Source: NORP240 sp965222175 (GTDB taxonomy: Bacteria > Pseudomonadota > Gammaproteobacteria > Pseudomonadales > Pseudohongiellaceae). Taken from it: a DNA stretch of 64,000 nucleotides. Position numbers and translations under genes: made by a program. Below the pieces are notes generated by a model. It did not search any database, was not told the DNA's origin, and was given only the letters and a program-made list of their open reading frames with translations. This document shows, piece after piece, positions 43,991 through 52,322 of this stretch (positions are counted from its first letter, which is position 1; each line of letters opens with the position of its first letter). Location: positions 1,860,001 through 1,924,000 of the forward strand of contig OZ244938.1 of assembly GCA_965222175.1 (NCBI GenBank). Reading direction: 5' to 3'.

Positions 43991-45166
43991 ATGACACTCA
44001 AAGACAATGATGCCGTGGTAATAGACTGCATTCGCAGTCCCATGGCGCGCTCCAGGGGAGGTTCGTTCCGGTTTGTCCGGGCCGAGGAGCTGTCCGCTTA
44101 CCTCATCGATGCGCTGCTCCAGCGTAACGTCAACGTTGATCCCGGCTCGGTGGAGGACGTTATCTGGGGGTGCGTCAATCAGACCAGGGAGCAGGGCTGG
44201 AATATCGCCCGCAACGCGGCATTGATGACGGAACTGCCTCATTCCACCTGCGGCCAGACGGTAAATAGGCTGTGCGGCTCGTCGATGTCAGCCCTGCATA
44301 CCGCGGCACAGGCCGTGCAGACCGGTAACGGCGACGTGTTCATCGTCGGTGGCGTCGAACACATGGGCCACGTTCCGATGGATGACGGTGTGGACCCCAA
44401 CCCCAGGGCATCTTTGTATATTGCCCGGGCCTCCTGGATGATGGGGGTGACCGCCGAGGTGCTTGCCAGGAAACATGGAATTGACCGGAAGCAGCAGGAT
44501 CAGTTTGCGGTTCGATCTCACGGTCTTGCCGACGAAGCCCGCAGTAATGGCGGTTTCGACCGGGAGATCGTCGCCATCGAGGGCCATGATGCCGATGGCT
44601 GCAAGGTGCTTCTGGAAGCTGACGAGACTATCCGTCCGGAGACCAATCTCGAGGACCTGGGCAGGCTCAAACCGGTGTTCGACCCGGTGAACGGCACGGT
44701 TACCGCAGGCACATCTTCGCAGATCACGGACGGCGCGTCTGCAATGCTGATTATGTCAGCGCGACACGCCAGATCCCTGGGCCTTACACCCAGGGCAAGA
44801 ATCAGGGCAATGGCCTGTGCCGGTGTGGACCCCTCTATCATGGGCTACGGGCCGGTGCCCGCGACGAAAAAAGCGCTTGAACGTGCCGGCCTGCAGATTC
44901 AGGATATCGACGTGGTGGAATTGAACGAAGCATTTGCCGCGCAATCACTGCCGGTACTCAAAGACCTGGAACTGCTGGACCACCTGGACGATAAGGTAAA
45001 CCTCAAGGGGGGTGCAATTGCCCTGGGCCATCCCTTGGGTTGTTCAGGTACACGCATTGCCACCACCTTGTTGAATACCATGGAAGAGAAGGACGCCACT
45101 ATTGGCCTGGCGACCATGTGTATCGGACTGGGTCAGGGAATTGCGACAGTATTCGAAAGGGTGTAG
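43991..45166 (+). CDS. fadA: 3-ketoacyl-CoA thiolase FadA
   Basis: A 391-residue thiolase, the beta subunit of the fatty acid oxidation complex. Catalytic residues lie in NRLCGSSMSALHTAA (acylated Cys ~95), ALGHPLGCSGTR (His) and MCIGLGQG (second Cys). GAGG lies before the ATG. Same transcript as fadB. Odd-chain oxidation would feed propionyl-CoA to the prp genes at 15-18.7 kb. Confidence 0.97.
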   Translation: MTLKDNDAVVIDCIRSPMARSRGGSFRFVRAEELSAYLIDALLQRNVNVDPGSVEDVIWGCVNQTREQGWNIARNAALMTELPHSTCGQTVNRLCGSSMSALHTAAQAVQTGNGDVFIVGGVEHMGHVPMDDGVDPNPRASLYIARASWMMGVTAEVLARKHGIDRKQQDQFAVRSHGLADEARSNGGFDREIVAIEGHDADGCKVLLEADETIRPETNLEDLGRLKPVFDPVNGTVTAGTSSQITDGASAMLIMSARHARSLGLTPRARIRAMACAGVDPSIMGYGPVPATKKALERAGLQIQDIDVVELNEAFAAQSLPVLKDLELLDHLDDKVNLKGGAIALGHPLGCSGTRIATTLLNTMEEKDATIGLATMCIGLGQGIATVFERV

Positions 45167-45218
45167 CAGGTCCTGGCTCCGCTCATGATGTTAACCTGAT
45201 TCCTTAAGAAGGGAACTT

Positions 45219-46070
45219 ATGGATAATCCAAAGGAACAGTTTTTGCTCAATCGGTCCCGCAAAAACCTGCGCCGGGGCGTGGGGCGCGCCATCGCCGATT
45301 TCAACATGATTGAAGCGGGGGACCTGGTGATGGTATGCCTTTCAGGTGGCAAGGACTCCTATACCATGCTGGATATCCTGTTGAACCTGCAGCGGCACGC
45401 GCCCATAGACTTTCGTATCAAGGCGGTGAATCTTGACCAGAAGCAGCCCGGTTTTCCGGAACACGTGCTGCCTGAATATCTTGAAGCGGAAGGGGTCGAT
45501 TATCACATCATTGAGCAGGATACCTATTCCGTGGTCAAGGAAAAGACCGAGGCCGGAAAAACCTTCTGTGGACTCTGTTCCCGGCTGAGACGGGGCAGCC
45601 TGTATACTTACGCCCGTAAAATCGGTGCGACCAAAATCGCCCTGGGCCACCATCGGGAAGACATCATCGAAACTCTTTTCCTGAACATGTTTTATGGTGG
45701 GAAGCTGAAAGCCATGCCGCCCAAGCTGCTGAGTGACGATGGCGAGAATATCGTAATCCGGCCGCTGGCCTACTGCAAGGAAAAGGAAATTGCCCGCTAC
45801 GCGAATTTGCGGAACTTTCCCATTATTCCCTGTAATCTCTGTGGCAGTCAGCCAAACATGCAGCGTCAGGTGATCAAGAACATGCTGACGGAATGGGACC
45901 GTCAACATCCCGGCAGGATAGAATCCATTTTCAGAAGTATTGCCAACGTTACCCCGTCTCATCTGGCCGATACCGGCCTTTTTGCCTTTGCACAGCTTGC
46001 CGCCAATGGCAGCGCGGCTGGATCGGAAAAACTGTCGGATTCCATGCTGGAGTTTGTTGAAATCACATAG
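45219..46070 (+). CDS. ttcA: tRNA 2-thiocytidine(32) synthetase TtcA
   Basis: A 283-residue enzyme thiolating cytidine 32 of some tRNAs. The PP-loop SGGKDS is near residue 43, and two Cys pairs (CGLCSRLRRG and CNLCGSQPN) provide iron-sulfur ligands. Length and motifs are standard. The next gene begins four bases after it, and sulfur-transfer gene tusA follows, giving a likely tRNA-thiolation operon. Confidence 0.96.
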   Translation: MDNPKEQFLLNRSRKNLRRGVGRAIADFNMIEAGDLVMVCLSGGKDSYTMLDILLNLQRHAPIDFRIKAVNLDQKQPGFPEHVLPEYLEAEGVDYHIIEQDTYSVVKEKTEAGKTFCGLCSRLRRGSLYTYARKIGATKIALGHHREDIIETLFLNMFYGGKLKAMPPKLLSDDGENIVIRPLAYCKEKEIARYANLRNFPIIPCNLCGSQPNMQRQVIKNMLTEWDRQHPGRIESIFRSIANVTPSHLADTGLFAFAQLAANGSAAGSEKLSDSMLEFVEIT

Positions 46071-46074
46071 AATT

Positions 46075-46293
46075 ATGCTGATTCCCCATGCCTCATTATC
46101 GCCGGATTCACTACGAGGAGTGGTGGAGGAGTATGTCAGCCGGGAAGGCACGGAATACGGAGACCGGGAGTACACGATGGACGAAAAGGTGAGGCATGTC
46201 CTGCAGCAACTGGAGCGGGGAGAGATCTTTATTGATTACGACCCGGACAGCAGTACCTGCAACCTGGTTACACGGGAGCAAGCGGACAGATGA
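46075..46293 (+). CDS. YheU family (UPF0270) small protein
   Basis: A 72-residue protein with the family pattern MLIPHASLSPDSLRGVVEEY, VSREGTEYGDREYTMDEKV and VRHVLQQLERGEIFIDYD. Function is unknown. The start ATG at 46075 gives the conserved N-terminus. It overlaps tusA by four bases (ATGA). Confidence 0.88.
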   Translation: MLIPHASLSPDSLRGVVEEYVSREGTEYGDREYTMDEKVRHVLQQLERGEIFIDYDPDSSTCNLVTREQADR

Positions 46294-46559
46294 CCGATAA
46301 TCCGGATCAGGCCGATGGGTCGCCTGATAGTTCAATCATCGAACTTGACGCCTGCGGGCTTTTCTGTCCGGAGCCCGTGATGCTGCTGCACAACAAGATC
46401 AGGGATATAGAGGTTGGTCAGTTACTCCGGGTCGTCGCCACCGATCCGTCAACCACCCGGGATATTCCCAAGTTCTGCCTCTACCTCGGTCATGACCTGG
46501 TGGAGGAAAAACAACAGGACGACAAGTATTTCTACCTGGTACGAAAAAAAGCCGAGTAA
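46290..46559 (+). CDS. tusA: Sulfurtransferase TusA
   Basis: An 89-residue sulfur carrier of the SirA/TusA family with the signature DACGLFCPEPVMLLHNKI (active Cys ~26). TusA passes persulfide sulfur toward tRNA 2-thiouridine and other sulfur-accepting paths. Its neighbour ttcA is another tRNA sulfur-modifying enzyme. A ~15-residue N-terminal extension precedes the core. Confidence 0.93.
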   Translation: MTDNPDQADGSPDSSIIELDACGLFCPEPVMLLHNKIRDIEVGQLLRVVATDPSTTRDIPKFCLYLGHDLVEEKQQDDKYFYLVRKKAE

Positions 46560-46632
46560 GTTGGTGCCGGGCAGGGTGACAGGATTGACCCGGTTATATC
46601 CCTCAGCCCCGCACTCAGGAATTCAATAATCC

Positions 46633-47565
46633 ATGTCTGCCTACCTGATAGATGCCTCCATCTATATTTTTCAGGCCCATTTTTCACCGTACGTGGAATG
46701 TGCCGATACGGACGGCAATGACCTGAGCGCATTCTATGGATTTTCCCAGTTTTTGCTGCAATTTCTTCGCCGGGAAAAACCTGAAGTTGTTGCCGTGGCG
46801 ATGGACGAAAGCCTGTTTTGCGGATTTCGCCATCAGCTCTGTGATTCCTACAAGTCCAACCGTGAATTGCCTGACGAGAACCTCGCCGCGCAACTGAAAG
46901 CCTGTGCCCGGTTCTGTGAGCTGCTGGGCCTGGCCTGCTTTGGCAGCCGCACCTACGAAGCTGACGATATAATCGGGACGCTGGCCAGCCGCATCCGCAC
47001 TGATGCCGACCTGGCCGACGAGTCCATTCAAATTCTCACCAAGGACAAGGACCTCGCCCAGTTATTGAAGGATGACGACGACTGTCTGTGGGATTATCAC
47101 AGGAATACGCGACGTAACGCGGAACAGATAAGACTGGATTTCGGTATAGCGCCGGAACAGATTCCCGACTACCTGGGACTGGTGGGCGATGCAGTGGATC
47201 GCATCAGTGGCGTACCCGGCCTGGGACCGGTAAAGGGCAGAGCACTGCTGCAGAAATATCCCGATCTGGACGGCATCTACGCCAACCTTCACCAGGTGGG
47301 CAGCCTCTCGCTTCGTGGCGCCAGGAAGCTGGAGGAACTGCTTGGCACCCACAGAGAACTGGCCTATCTCAGCAAGCGCCTGGCCACGATAGTCGATGAC
47401 GTTGCTGACGAGACCGAACCGTTCTCCATGGCCCCGCTGCAGCAGCTGCGCAGACGCCCGGCAGATCTCGCCGGCCTGTCGGAATTTCTGCTGGAGTGTA
47501 AATTTACAACGGGATATTGCGACAGCATGGTCAAGGCAGCCCAGCGACTTGAACCCCCCCGGTGA
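46633..47565 (+). CDS. 5'-3' exonuclease (Xni/ExoIX-like)
   Basis: A 310-residue flap-endonuclease-family protein similar to the exonuclease domain of DNA polymerase I. Acid residues of the metal sites are visible (YLIDASIYIF, TYEADDIIGTLA, ILTKDKDLAQLL, LGLVGDAVDRISGVPGLGPV with the helix-hairpin-helix). It is longer than E. coli Xni (251) and lacks a polymerase domain. Role in RNA-primer or flap removal is inferred. Confidence 0.9.
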   Translation: MSAYLIDASIYIFQAHFSPYVECADTDGNDLSAFYGFSQFLLQFLRREKPEVVAVAMDESLFCGFRHQLCDSYKSNRELPDENLAAQLKACARFCELLGLACFGSRTYEADDIIGTLASRIRTDADLADESIQILTKDKDLAQLLKDDDDCLWDYHRNTRRNAEQIRLDFGIAPEQIPDYLGLVGDAVDRISGVPGLGPVKGRALLQKYPDLDGIYANLHQVGSLSLRGARKLEELLGTHRELAYLSKRLATIVDDVADETEPFSMAPLQQLRRRPADLAGLSEFLLECKFTTGYCDSMVKAAQRLEPPR

Positions 47566-47573
47566 TTGAACAC

Positions 47574-48758
47574 ATGACCCTGCGCATCGTGGCCGACGCC
47601 GACATACTTTCCGTCGAGACCGGGTTTCGGGAACTGGGTGAACTGGCACTGGTTCCTGGCCGGGAAATAAGCCGGGACATGTTGCGCCAGGCAGATGTCC
47701 TGCTGGTGCGTTCGATCACCCGGGTCGATGCGGCACTGTTGCAGGGAACTTCCGTCAGGCTGGTAGGAACGGCTACCAGTGGTACCGACCACGTGGACAC
47801 CGGGTATCTACGGCAGCAGGGGATCCATTTCTGTGATGCCAGGGGCAGTAACGCCAACGCTGTTGTCGATTATTGTTATACGGCTCTGGCACAACTGTTT
47901 GCCCGGCACCAGGTGAATCCCGGCGAGTTAACTTTCGCCATTATCGGTGCTGGCCGGGTGGGTGGACTGTTTATACGCAGACTGAGAACACATGGCATCC
48001 AGTGTGTTGCACATGACCCTTTACTGGACGAATCGGCAATCGACTCATTGACACAGATCGGTGTGAGGATGGTGGATCTCGAAACCGCCCTGGCTGCCGA
48101 CGTTGTGAGCCTGCACGTCCCGCTGACAACTTCGGGCCCCCATCCCACCTACCACATGCTTGGCGCAGACCGGCTTGAACTGCTGTCTACCGGCAGTATT
48201 CTGGTAAATACCTCACGAGGAGCGGTAGTCAATAACAATGACCTAAGGCAGGTTCTCGCCACCCGCCGGGATCTTTCCGTGGTACTTGACGTCTGGGAAA
48301 ACGAGCCTGTTATCGATACCGGATTGCTGGACCGGGTGACGGTGGCCACTCCGCATATCGCCGGCTATTCCATCGAGGCCAAGCTGGACGCAACAGCCAT
48401 GCTGAGGCGGCAGGTGTGCGAGTTTTTCGCCCTGGAAGCAGATGATGACCGGGCCTGGCAAGGGCCGTCTGCCTGCTCCTCTGAGTCGGTGATGACGGGG
48501 CAGGCAGAGCCGGACGATTATTTCTGCGGCGCGATACTTTCGCGGTTTTTTCCGATCATGGACCTGGACCACGAGTTTCGCGCCGGGTTCGGAGCTGCCG
48601 ATATCGATGCGTCCCGGGTTTTTGACCGGTTACGGCGACACCTGGTGGGTCGACATGAATTTAGGCGCTGCAGGTTGACGAACACAGCCGGACTTTCCCG
48701 GCAGCAGCAGGACTATCTGCGCCACCTGGGGTTTGCATTCGGTCCGTCGCGGTCCTGA
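47574..48758 (+). CDS. pdxB: Erythronate-4-phosphate dehydrogenase PdxB
   Basis: A 394-residue D-isomer-specific 2-hydroxyacid dehydrogenase of pyridoxal phosphate synthesis. NAD site AIIGAGRVGGLFIRRL (~residue 125), catalytic Arg in VNTSRGAVVNNNDL, and TPHIAGYSIEAKLDA with the catalytic His; the PdxB-specific C-terminal dimerisation domain is present. A GTG at 47562 overlaps the exonuclease stop and would add four residues; the ATG at 47574 is used here. Confidence 0.94.
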   Translation: MTLRIVADADILSVETGFRELGELALVPGREISRDMLRQADVLLVRSITRVDAALLQGTSVRLVGTATSGTDHVDTGYLRQQGIHFCDARGSNANAVVDYCYTALAQLFARHQVNPGELTFAIIGAGRVGGLFIRRLRTHGIQCVAHDPLLDESAIDSLTQIGVRMVDLETALAADVVSLHVPLTTSGPHPTYHMLGADRLELLSTGSILVNTSRGAVVNNNDLRQVLATRRDLSVVLDVWENEPVIDTGLLDRVTVATPHIAGYSIEAKLDATAMLRRQVCEFFALEADDDRAWQGPSACSSESVMTGQAEPDDYFCGAILSRFFPIMDLDHEFRAGFGAADIDASRVFDRLRRHLVGRHEFRRCRLTNTAGLSRQQQDYLRHLGFAFGPSRS

Positions 48759-48774
48759 TCGCCCCGTGACCCGT

Positions 48775-50007
48775 CTACCCCACGTTGGCCAGCCGCTGCT
48801 GGCGCCGATGCAGGAAATGGCCGATTTTTTCGACGGCTTTCTCCAGCACGTCCGGGGGTGGCAGGAAAACCAGGCGGAAATGTTGACGGTCGGTGATATT
48901 GAAGGCGCTACCCTGTACCAGCAGGATCTTTTCCTCATCCAGTAGCTCCAGGATCAGGCGGGTGTCGTCGGCAATGGGGAATTCATCAGGATCGAGACGG
49001 GGAAACATGTAGATAGCGCCTCGCGGTTTCACACAGCTGATGCCCGGTATGCGGGTCAGCAGTTCCCATGCCGTGTCCCGTTGCTCAAGCAGCCTGCCAC
49101 CGGGAAGGATCAGTTCATTGATGCTCTGATAACCGCCCAGCGCGGTCTGTACGGCAAACTGGCCGGGAACATTGGCGCACAGTCGCATATTGGTGAGTAT
49201 ATCCAGCCCCTCGATATAGCTGCTGGCACAGCCTTTGTCACCGGTCAGGATCATCCAGCCGCAGCGGAATCCGGCCAGCCTGTAAGCCTTGGAAAGGCCG
49301 TTGAAACTGACGATCAACAGATCGTCACACAGGGACGCCAGCGGGATGAATGCGGCGTCCTCGTAAGTTATCTTGCTGTAGATTTCGTCGGCGAATACCA
49401 CCAGGCCGTGCCTGCGCGCCAGGTCAAGTATCTCCAGCAAAATTTCCCGGCTGTATACCGCCCCGGTGGGATTGTTGGGGTTGATGACCACCAGTGCCTT
49501 GGTGTTTTCGTTGATCCTGCTTTCCATGTCAGCGACGTCCGGTTGCCAGTCATTGTTCTCGTCGCACAGGTAATGGACCGGTTTTCCGCCGGACAGGCTG
49601 ACAGACGCCGTCCACAGCGGATAGTCCGGGGCGGGAATAAGGACCTCGTCGCCGTTATTGAGCAGGGCCTGCATGGCCATGGTGATCAGTTCGCTGACAC
49701 CATTGCCCAGGTAGATATCATTGATCTCGACATTGGCGATCTGCAACTTCTGGCACTCCTGCATAATCGCTTTGCGCGCGGAGAACAGTCCCTTCGAATC
49801 GCTGTAACCCTGTGCATTGGGAAGATTCAGGATGACATCCTGAAGAATTTCATCCGGTGCGTCGAAACCGAAGGCGGCAGGATTGCCGATGTTGAGTTTC
49901 AGAATCCGGTGACCTTCTTCTTCAAGGCGTTTGGCTTCCTCCAGTACCGGACCACGGATGTCGTAACAGACGGCGGCCAGCTTCTGTGACTGCTTGACGG
50001 GTTTCAT
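48775..50007 (-). CDS. alaA: Alanine-type aminotransferase AlaA
   Basis: A 410-residue class I/II PLP aminotransferase making alanine from glutamate and pyruvate. Key segments: LNIGNPAAFGFDAPDEI, NGVSELITMAMQALL, VINPNNPTGAVYSREIL, FADEIYSKITYE and SFNGLSKAYRLAGFRCGW with the PLP lysine (~240). The start MKPVKQSQKL is chosen over an upstream TTG. Divergent from msrB, an arrangement also known in Pseudomonas. Confidence 0.94.
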   Translation of the reverse strand: MKPVKQSQKLAAVCYDIRGPVLEEAKRLEEEGHRILKLNIGNPAAFGFDAPDEILQDVILNLPNAQGYSDSKGLFSARKAIMQECQKLQIANVEINDIYLGNGVSELITMAMQALLNNGDEVLIPAPDYPLWTASVSLSGGKPVHYLCDENNDWQPDVADMESRINENTKALVVINPNNPTGAVYSREILLEILDLARRHGLVVFADEIYSKITYEDAAFIPLASLCDDLLIVSFNGLSKAYRLAGFRCGWMILTGDKGCASSYIEGLDILTNMRLCANVPGQFAVQTALGGYQSINELILPGGRLLEQRDTAWELLTRIPGISCVKPRGAIYMFPRLDPDEFPIADDTRLILELLDEEKILLVQGSAFNITDRQHFRLVFLPPPDVLEKAVEKIGHFLHRRQQRLANVG

Positions 50008-50201
50008 GTGTTTTTTTCTCAAAACTGCGTAATCCGGTTATTCTAGCGATAAAAATGCAACGGGACGAGTATCATGGCCGAGAACGTCGCGATGTAAGCT
50101 TAAGGAACGTCTGCTTGTGTGGAAATACCCTGGCCAGGCAGAGTATCCCTAAACTGTTAGCCAGTTTGTCGGCAGTCCCAGTGAATCGAGGAGTGACCCG
50201 C

Positions 50202-50603
50202 ATGACCAAGATCAACAAGTCCGAACAGCAGTGGCGCCAGCAACTGGATCCCGAACAGTTCCGCGTGTGTCGGCAGAAAGGCACAGAGCCGGCATTCAGT
50301 GGCAAGTACAACGATCACAAGGAACAGGGCATGTACCTTTGTGCCGCCTGTGGAGAGCCGCTGTTCTCATCCGCCAACAAGTATGATTCCGGTTCCGGCT
50401 GGCCCAGTTTCTACCAGCCCGCCAACCCGGAATGCGTGGAGGAACACAATGACGACTCGCTGGGAATGAGGCGGATCGAAGTAGTCTGCAGCCGTTGTGA
50501 TTCCCACCTCGGACACGTATTTCCGGACGGACCGCCCCAGACCGGGCTGCGTTACTGCATTAACTCCGCGTCACTGGAGTTCGATAAAAGTGACGGCGAG
50601 TGA
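50202..50603 (+). CDS. msrB: Peptide-methionine (R)-S-oxide reductase MsrB
   Basis: A 133-residue enzyme reducing methionine-R-sulfoxide in proteins. Zinc pairs CAAC and CSRC are present, with GSGWPSF, RCDSHLGHVFPDGP and the catalytic Cys in RYCINSASLEF. The ATG at 50202 follows GAGGAG. Confidence 0.96.
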   Translation: MTKINKSEQQWRQQLDPEQFRVCRQKGTEPAFSGKYNDHKEQGMYLCAACGEPLFSSANKYDSGSGWPSFYQPANPECVEEHNDDSLGMRRIEVVCSRCDSHLGHVFPDGPPQTGLRYCINSASLEFDKSDGE

Positions 50604-50723
50604 ATCCCGCCAGTCCCTGTTAACGGCATTCTGGGATATGCCGCTGCTGCCCTGATTCTGGAACAGGGGTTTGCAGGCAGGGGTCAGGGGTGGCCAGGCT
50701 GTCCCGTAGCTTCGAGGTTTCCC

Positions 50724-50924
50724 TCAGGACGTTTGCAATTGATTGCGAAGGTCCTGAAGATACTGCTCCAGGCTTGACTGGGCTTCCGAGCGGTAGCGAA
50801 AGGGTCCAACCTGACCCTGCTCCCGGGTACGGAAATACCAGAGTTCATTGCTGCTGAAAAATCGATCGGAGCGGGGTGGTGCCTTGGTGAGTGACACGTC
50901 CTGGGATCTGGTGGAATCAGGCAT
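50724..50924 (-). CDS. Small DUF6316-like protein
   Basis: A 66-residue protein starting MPDSTRSQDVS, with GAGGCG just before the ATG. Its pattern RSDRFFSSNELWYFRTREQG, then QVGPFRYRSEAQSSLEQYL, looks like the short DUF6316 proteins of gammaproteobacteria, which have no known function. The frame is open upstream to 51062 but that part has no family resemblance. Confidence 0.65.
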   Translation of the reverse strand: MPDSTRSQDVSLTKAPPRSDRFFSSNELWYFRTREQGQVGPFRYRSEAQSSLEQYLQDLRNQLQTS

Positions 50925-51114
50925 GTAGCGCCTCGGTTTGGTTTTTATAATTAGGACCGGGTTGTTGCCAATAGGTTCCCGCCGGTGACGCTGTCCCCGT
51001 GGTTTAACGGGGTGGCACAGAGTACTGACAAGGCCGTAGATTGCCTCATTTACAGCGCGCATACAAGAGCCGGCAACTGCTGCAGGAAGGGGCTGCGCGG
51101 AGCGCGGAAGGGTT

Positions 51115-51146
51115 CAGCAGGCCATAGGTTCTTCAACAGCCTGCTG
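51115..51146. repeat. Remnant of the palindromic-ended repeat (solo hairpin)
   Basis: CAGCAGGC (51115-51122) pairs with GCCTGCTG (51139-51146). The right side TTCAACAGCCTGC is identical to the right end of the repeat at 27346-27487. It looks like a collapsed copy with both ends and almost no interior, between the DUF6316 and mobA genes. Confidence 0.55.
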
Positions 51147-51202
51147 GCCACCGGCCAGATTGCGTTCCCGATGGTGGCGTTAATGGACACAATCGACCCA
51201 TA

Positions 51203-51865
51203 CTATCCGTGGTCCACGGCATCGGGGCCCAGCAGAGTTTCAGCCCGGGCCAGGTCCTCGGGCGTGTTGACATTCTGGAACTGCGGTGGTTGGGGTTCCG
51301 GCAGTGTTATGGCCAGGTTCGGATGGCTGGCAAAGAACAGCCGGGGTCCGTGTATACCCTGCCGGATAGCCTGTCGCAGTTCGCCCAGAACGTGCATCGG
51401 CCACAAGGAAAACAGGGGCTGAACCTGTTCGCCGGTGCGACACCAGATTACCGTTTTTCCGGCTGATACCCGGTCTTCGCCGGCGCCAATGCCTCCTGCG
51501 CCGGCGGATAAGAGTAACTCCACCAGGTTTTCCGGGAAAACCGGCACGTCGGCGGGAAAACAGACCAGGAAGTCCGCCGGCACGTTGGCGTGACACCACT
51601 GCATGGCGCTGAAGATACCGGTCAGCGGACCATGCCGGGCGGTCTCGACATCCTTCACCAGCGGCAGCCCCAACTCGCGGAATCCGGGCGATACCGAATT
51701 GACGCTGATTACCAGCGTGTCTACCTGGGGCCGGGCCCGGTCGATGACATGCTGCACCATGGGTTTGCCCGCAAGAGGCAGCAGCGGCTTGTTCCTGTCA
51801 TGCATTCGGGAGCCCTGGCCACCCGCCAGGATCACGCCTGCTATTCTGGTCTGGTCCTGTTGCAT
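51203..51865 (-). CDS. mobA: Molybdenum cofactor guanylyltransferase MobA
   Basis: A 220-residue nucleotidyltransferase attaching GMP to molybdopterin. Signature GVILAGGQGSRMHDRNKPLLPLAGKPMVQHV at the N-terminus (GTP-binding), CFPADVPVFPENL (metal Asp) and FQNVNTPEDL at the C-terminus are as expected. The ATG at 51865 is preferred; a GTG 33 bases upstream is possible. The MobB partner is not adjacent. Confidence 0.94.
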   Translation of the reverse strand: MQQDQTRIAGVILAGGQGSRMHDRNKPLLPLAGKPMVQHVIDRARPQVDTLVISVNSVSPGFRELGLPLVKDVETARHGPLTGIFSAMQWCHANVPADFLVCFPADVPVFPENLVELLLSAGAGGIGAGEDRVSAGKTVIWCRTGEQVQPLFSLWPMHVLGELRQAIRQGIHGPRLFFASHPNLAITLPEPQPPQFQNVNTPEDLARAETLLGPDAVDHG

Positions 51866-52322
51866 GGTAAACGGGGACTGCCTGGATTGTGCCGGCACCG
51901 GTCACTGAAACTTTCCGGCTACATGTCCGTAACCGGCTGGAGTCGGACAGACTCCAGCAGAGCACTTCCATAAGTGATCAGAGGTTCCCTAGTATTTCAT
52001 CTGGAATTCGGTTGCGCCATGTTTTTGGTTGACTGATTGCTGCGGTGACACAACGCCTCCTGCGTGCAGCAGAAACCTTTAACAACCAGGCCGACGTACC
52101 ATATTGAATGTGGGGTGACGATGTGGCACAATCGCGCTCCTTGAAATCCCGGCTTTCCATTCTCTAACTTGTTGATATGCTTAGAAAAGCCGGACCACTC
52201 CAATCCAGCAACAACCGGCTGCGGGTGTCATCGGCGGATACACCCATGCTTTCGGCATGCTGTGGTGTATCGCAGTGACGAGCACCGCCCACCGACTTGA
52301 TTAAGGGTAACGAGGTTTACAG
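51866..52322. other. Gap upstream of tig
   Basis: About 450 bases. It holds a GATCAGAGGTTCCCTAGT element (51976-51993, a member of a four-copy motif in this window), the tig leader with a stem-loop (52237-52271) and GAGG before the tig ATG. No tRNA was recognised and no gene of good quality is seen on either strand. Confidence 0.5.
52237..52271 (+). promoter_or_regulatory. Two-part stem-loop in the tig leader
   Basis: GATACACC (52237-52244) pairs with GGTGTATC (52264-52271), and inside it CATGC pairs with GCATG around a TTTCG loop, with a four-base bulge on one side. It ends 51 bases before the tig start and lacks a U-run. A leader structure affecting trigger factor expression is possible. 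Confidence 0.5.

Noticed and set aside
51990..52236. tRNA gene or attachment site upstream of tig
   Set aside because: No cloverleaf with anticodon stem, T-loop GTTCRA and acceptor pairing could be built on either strand.
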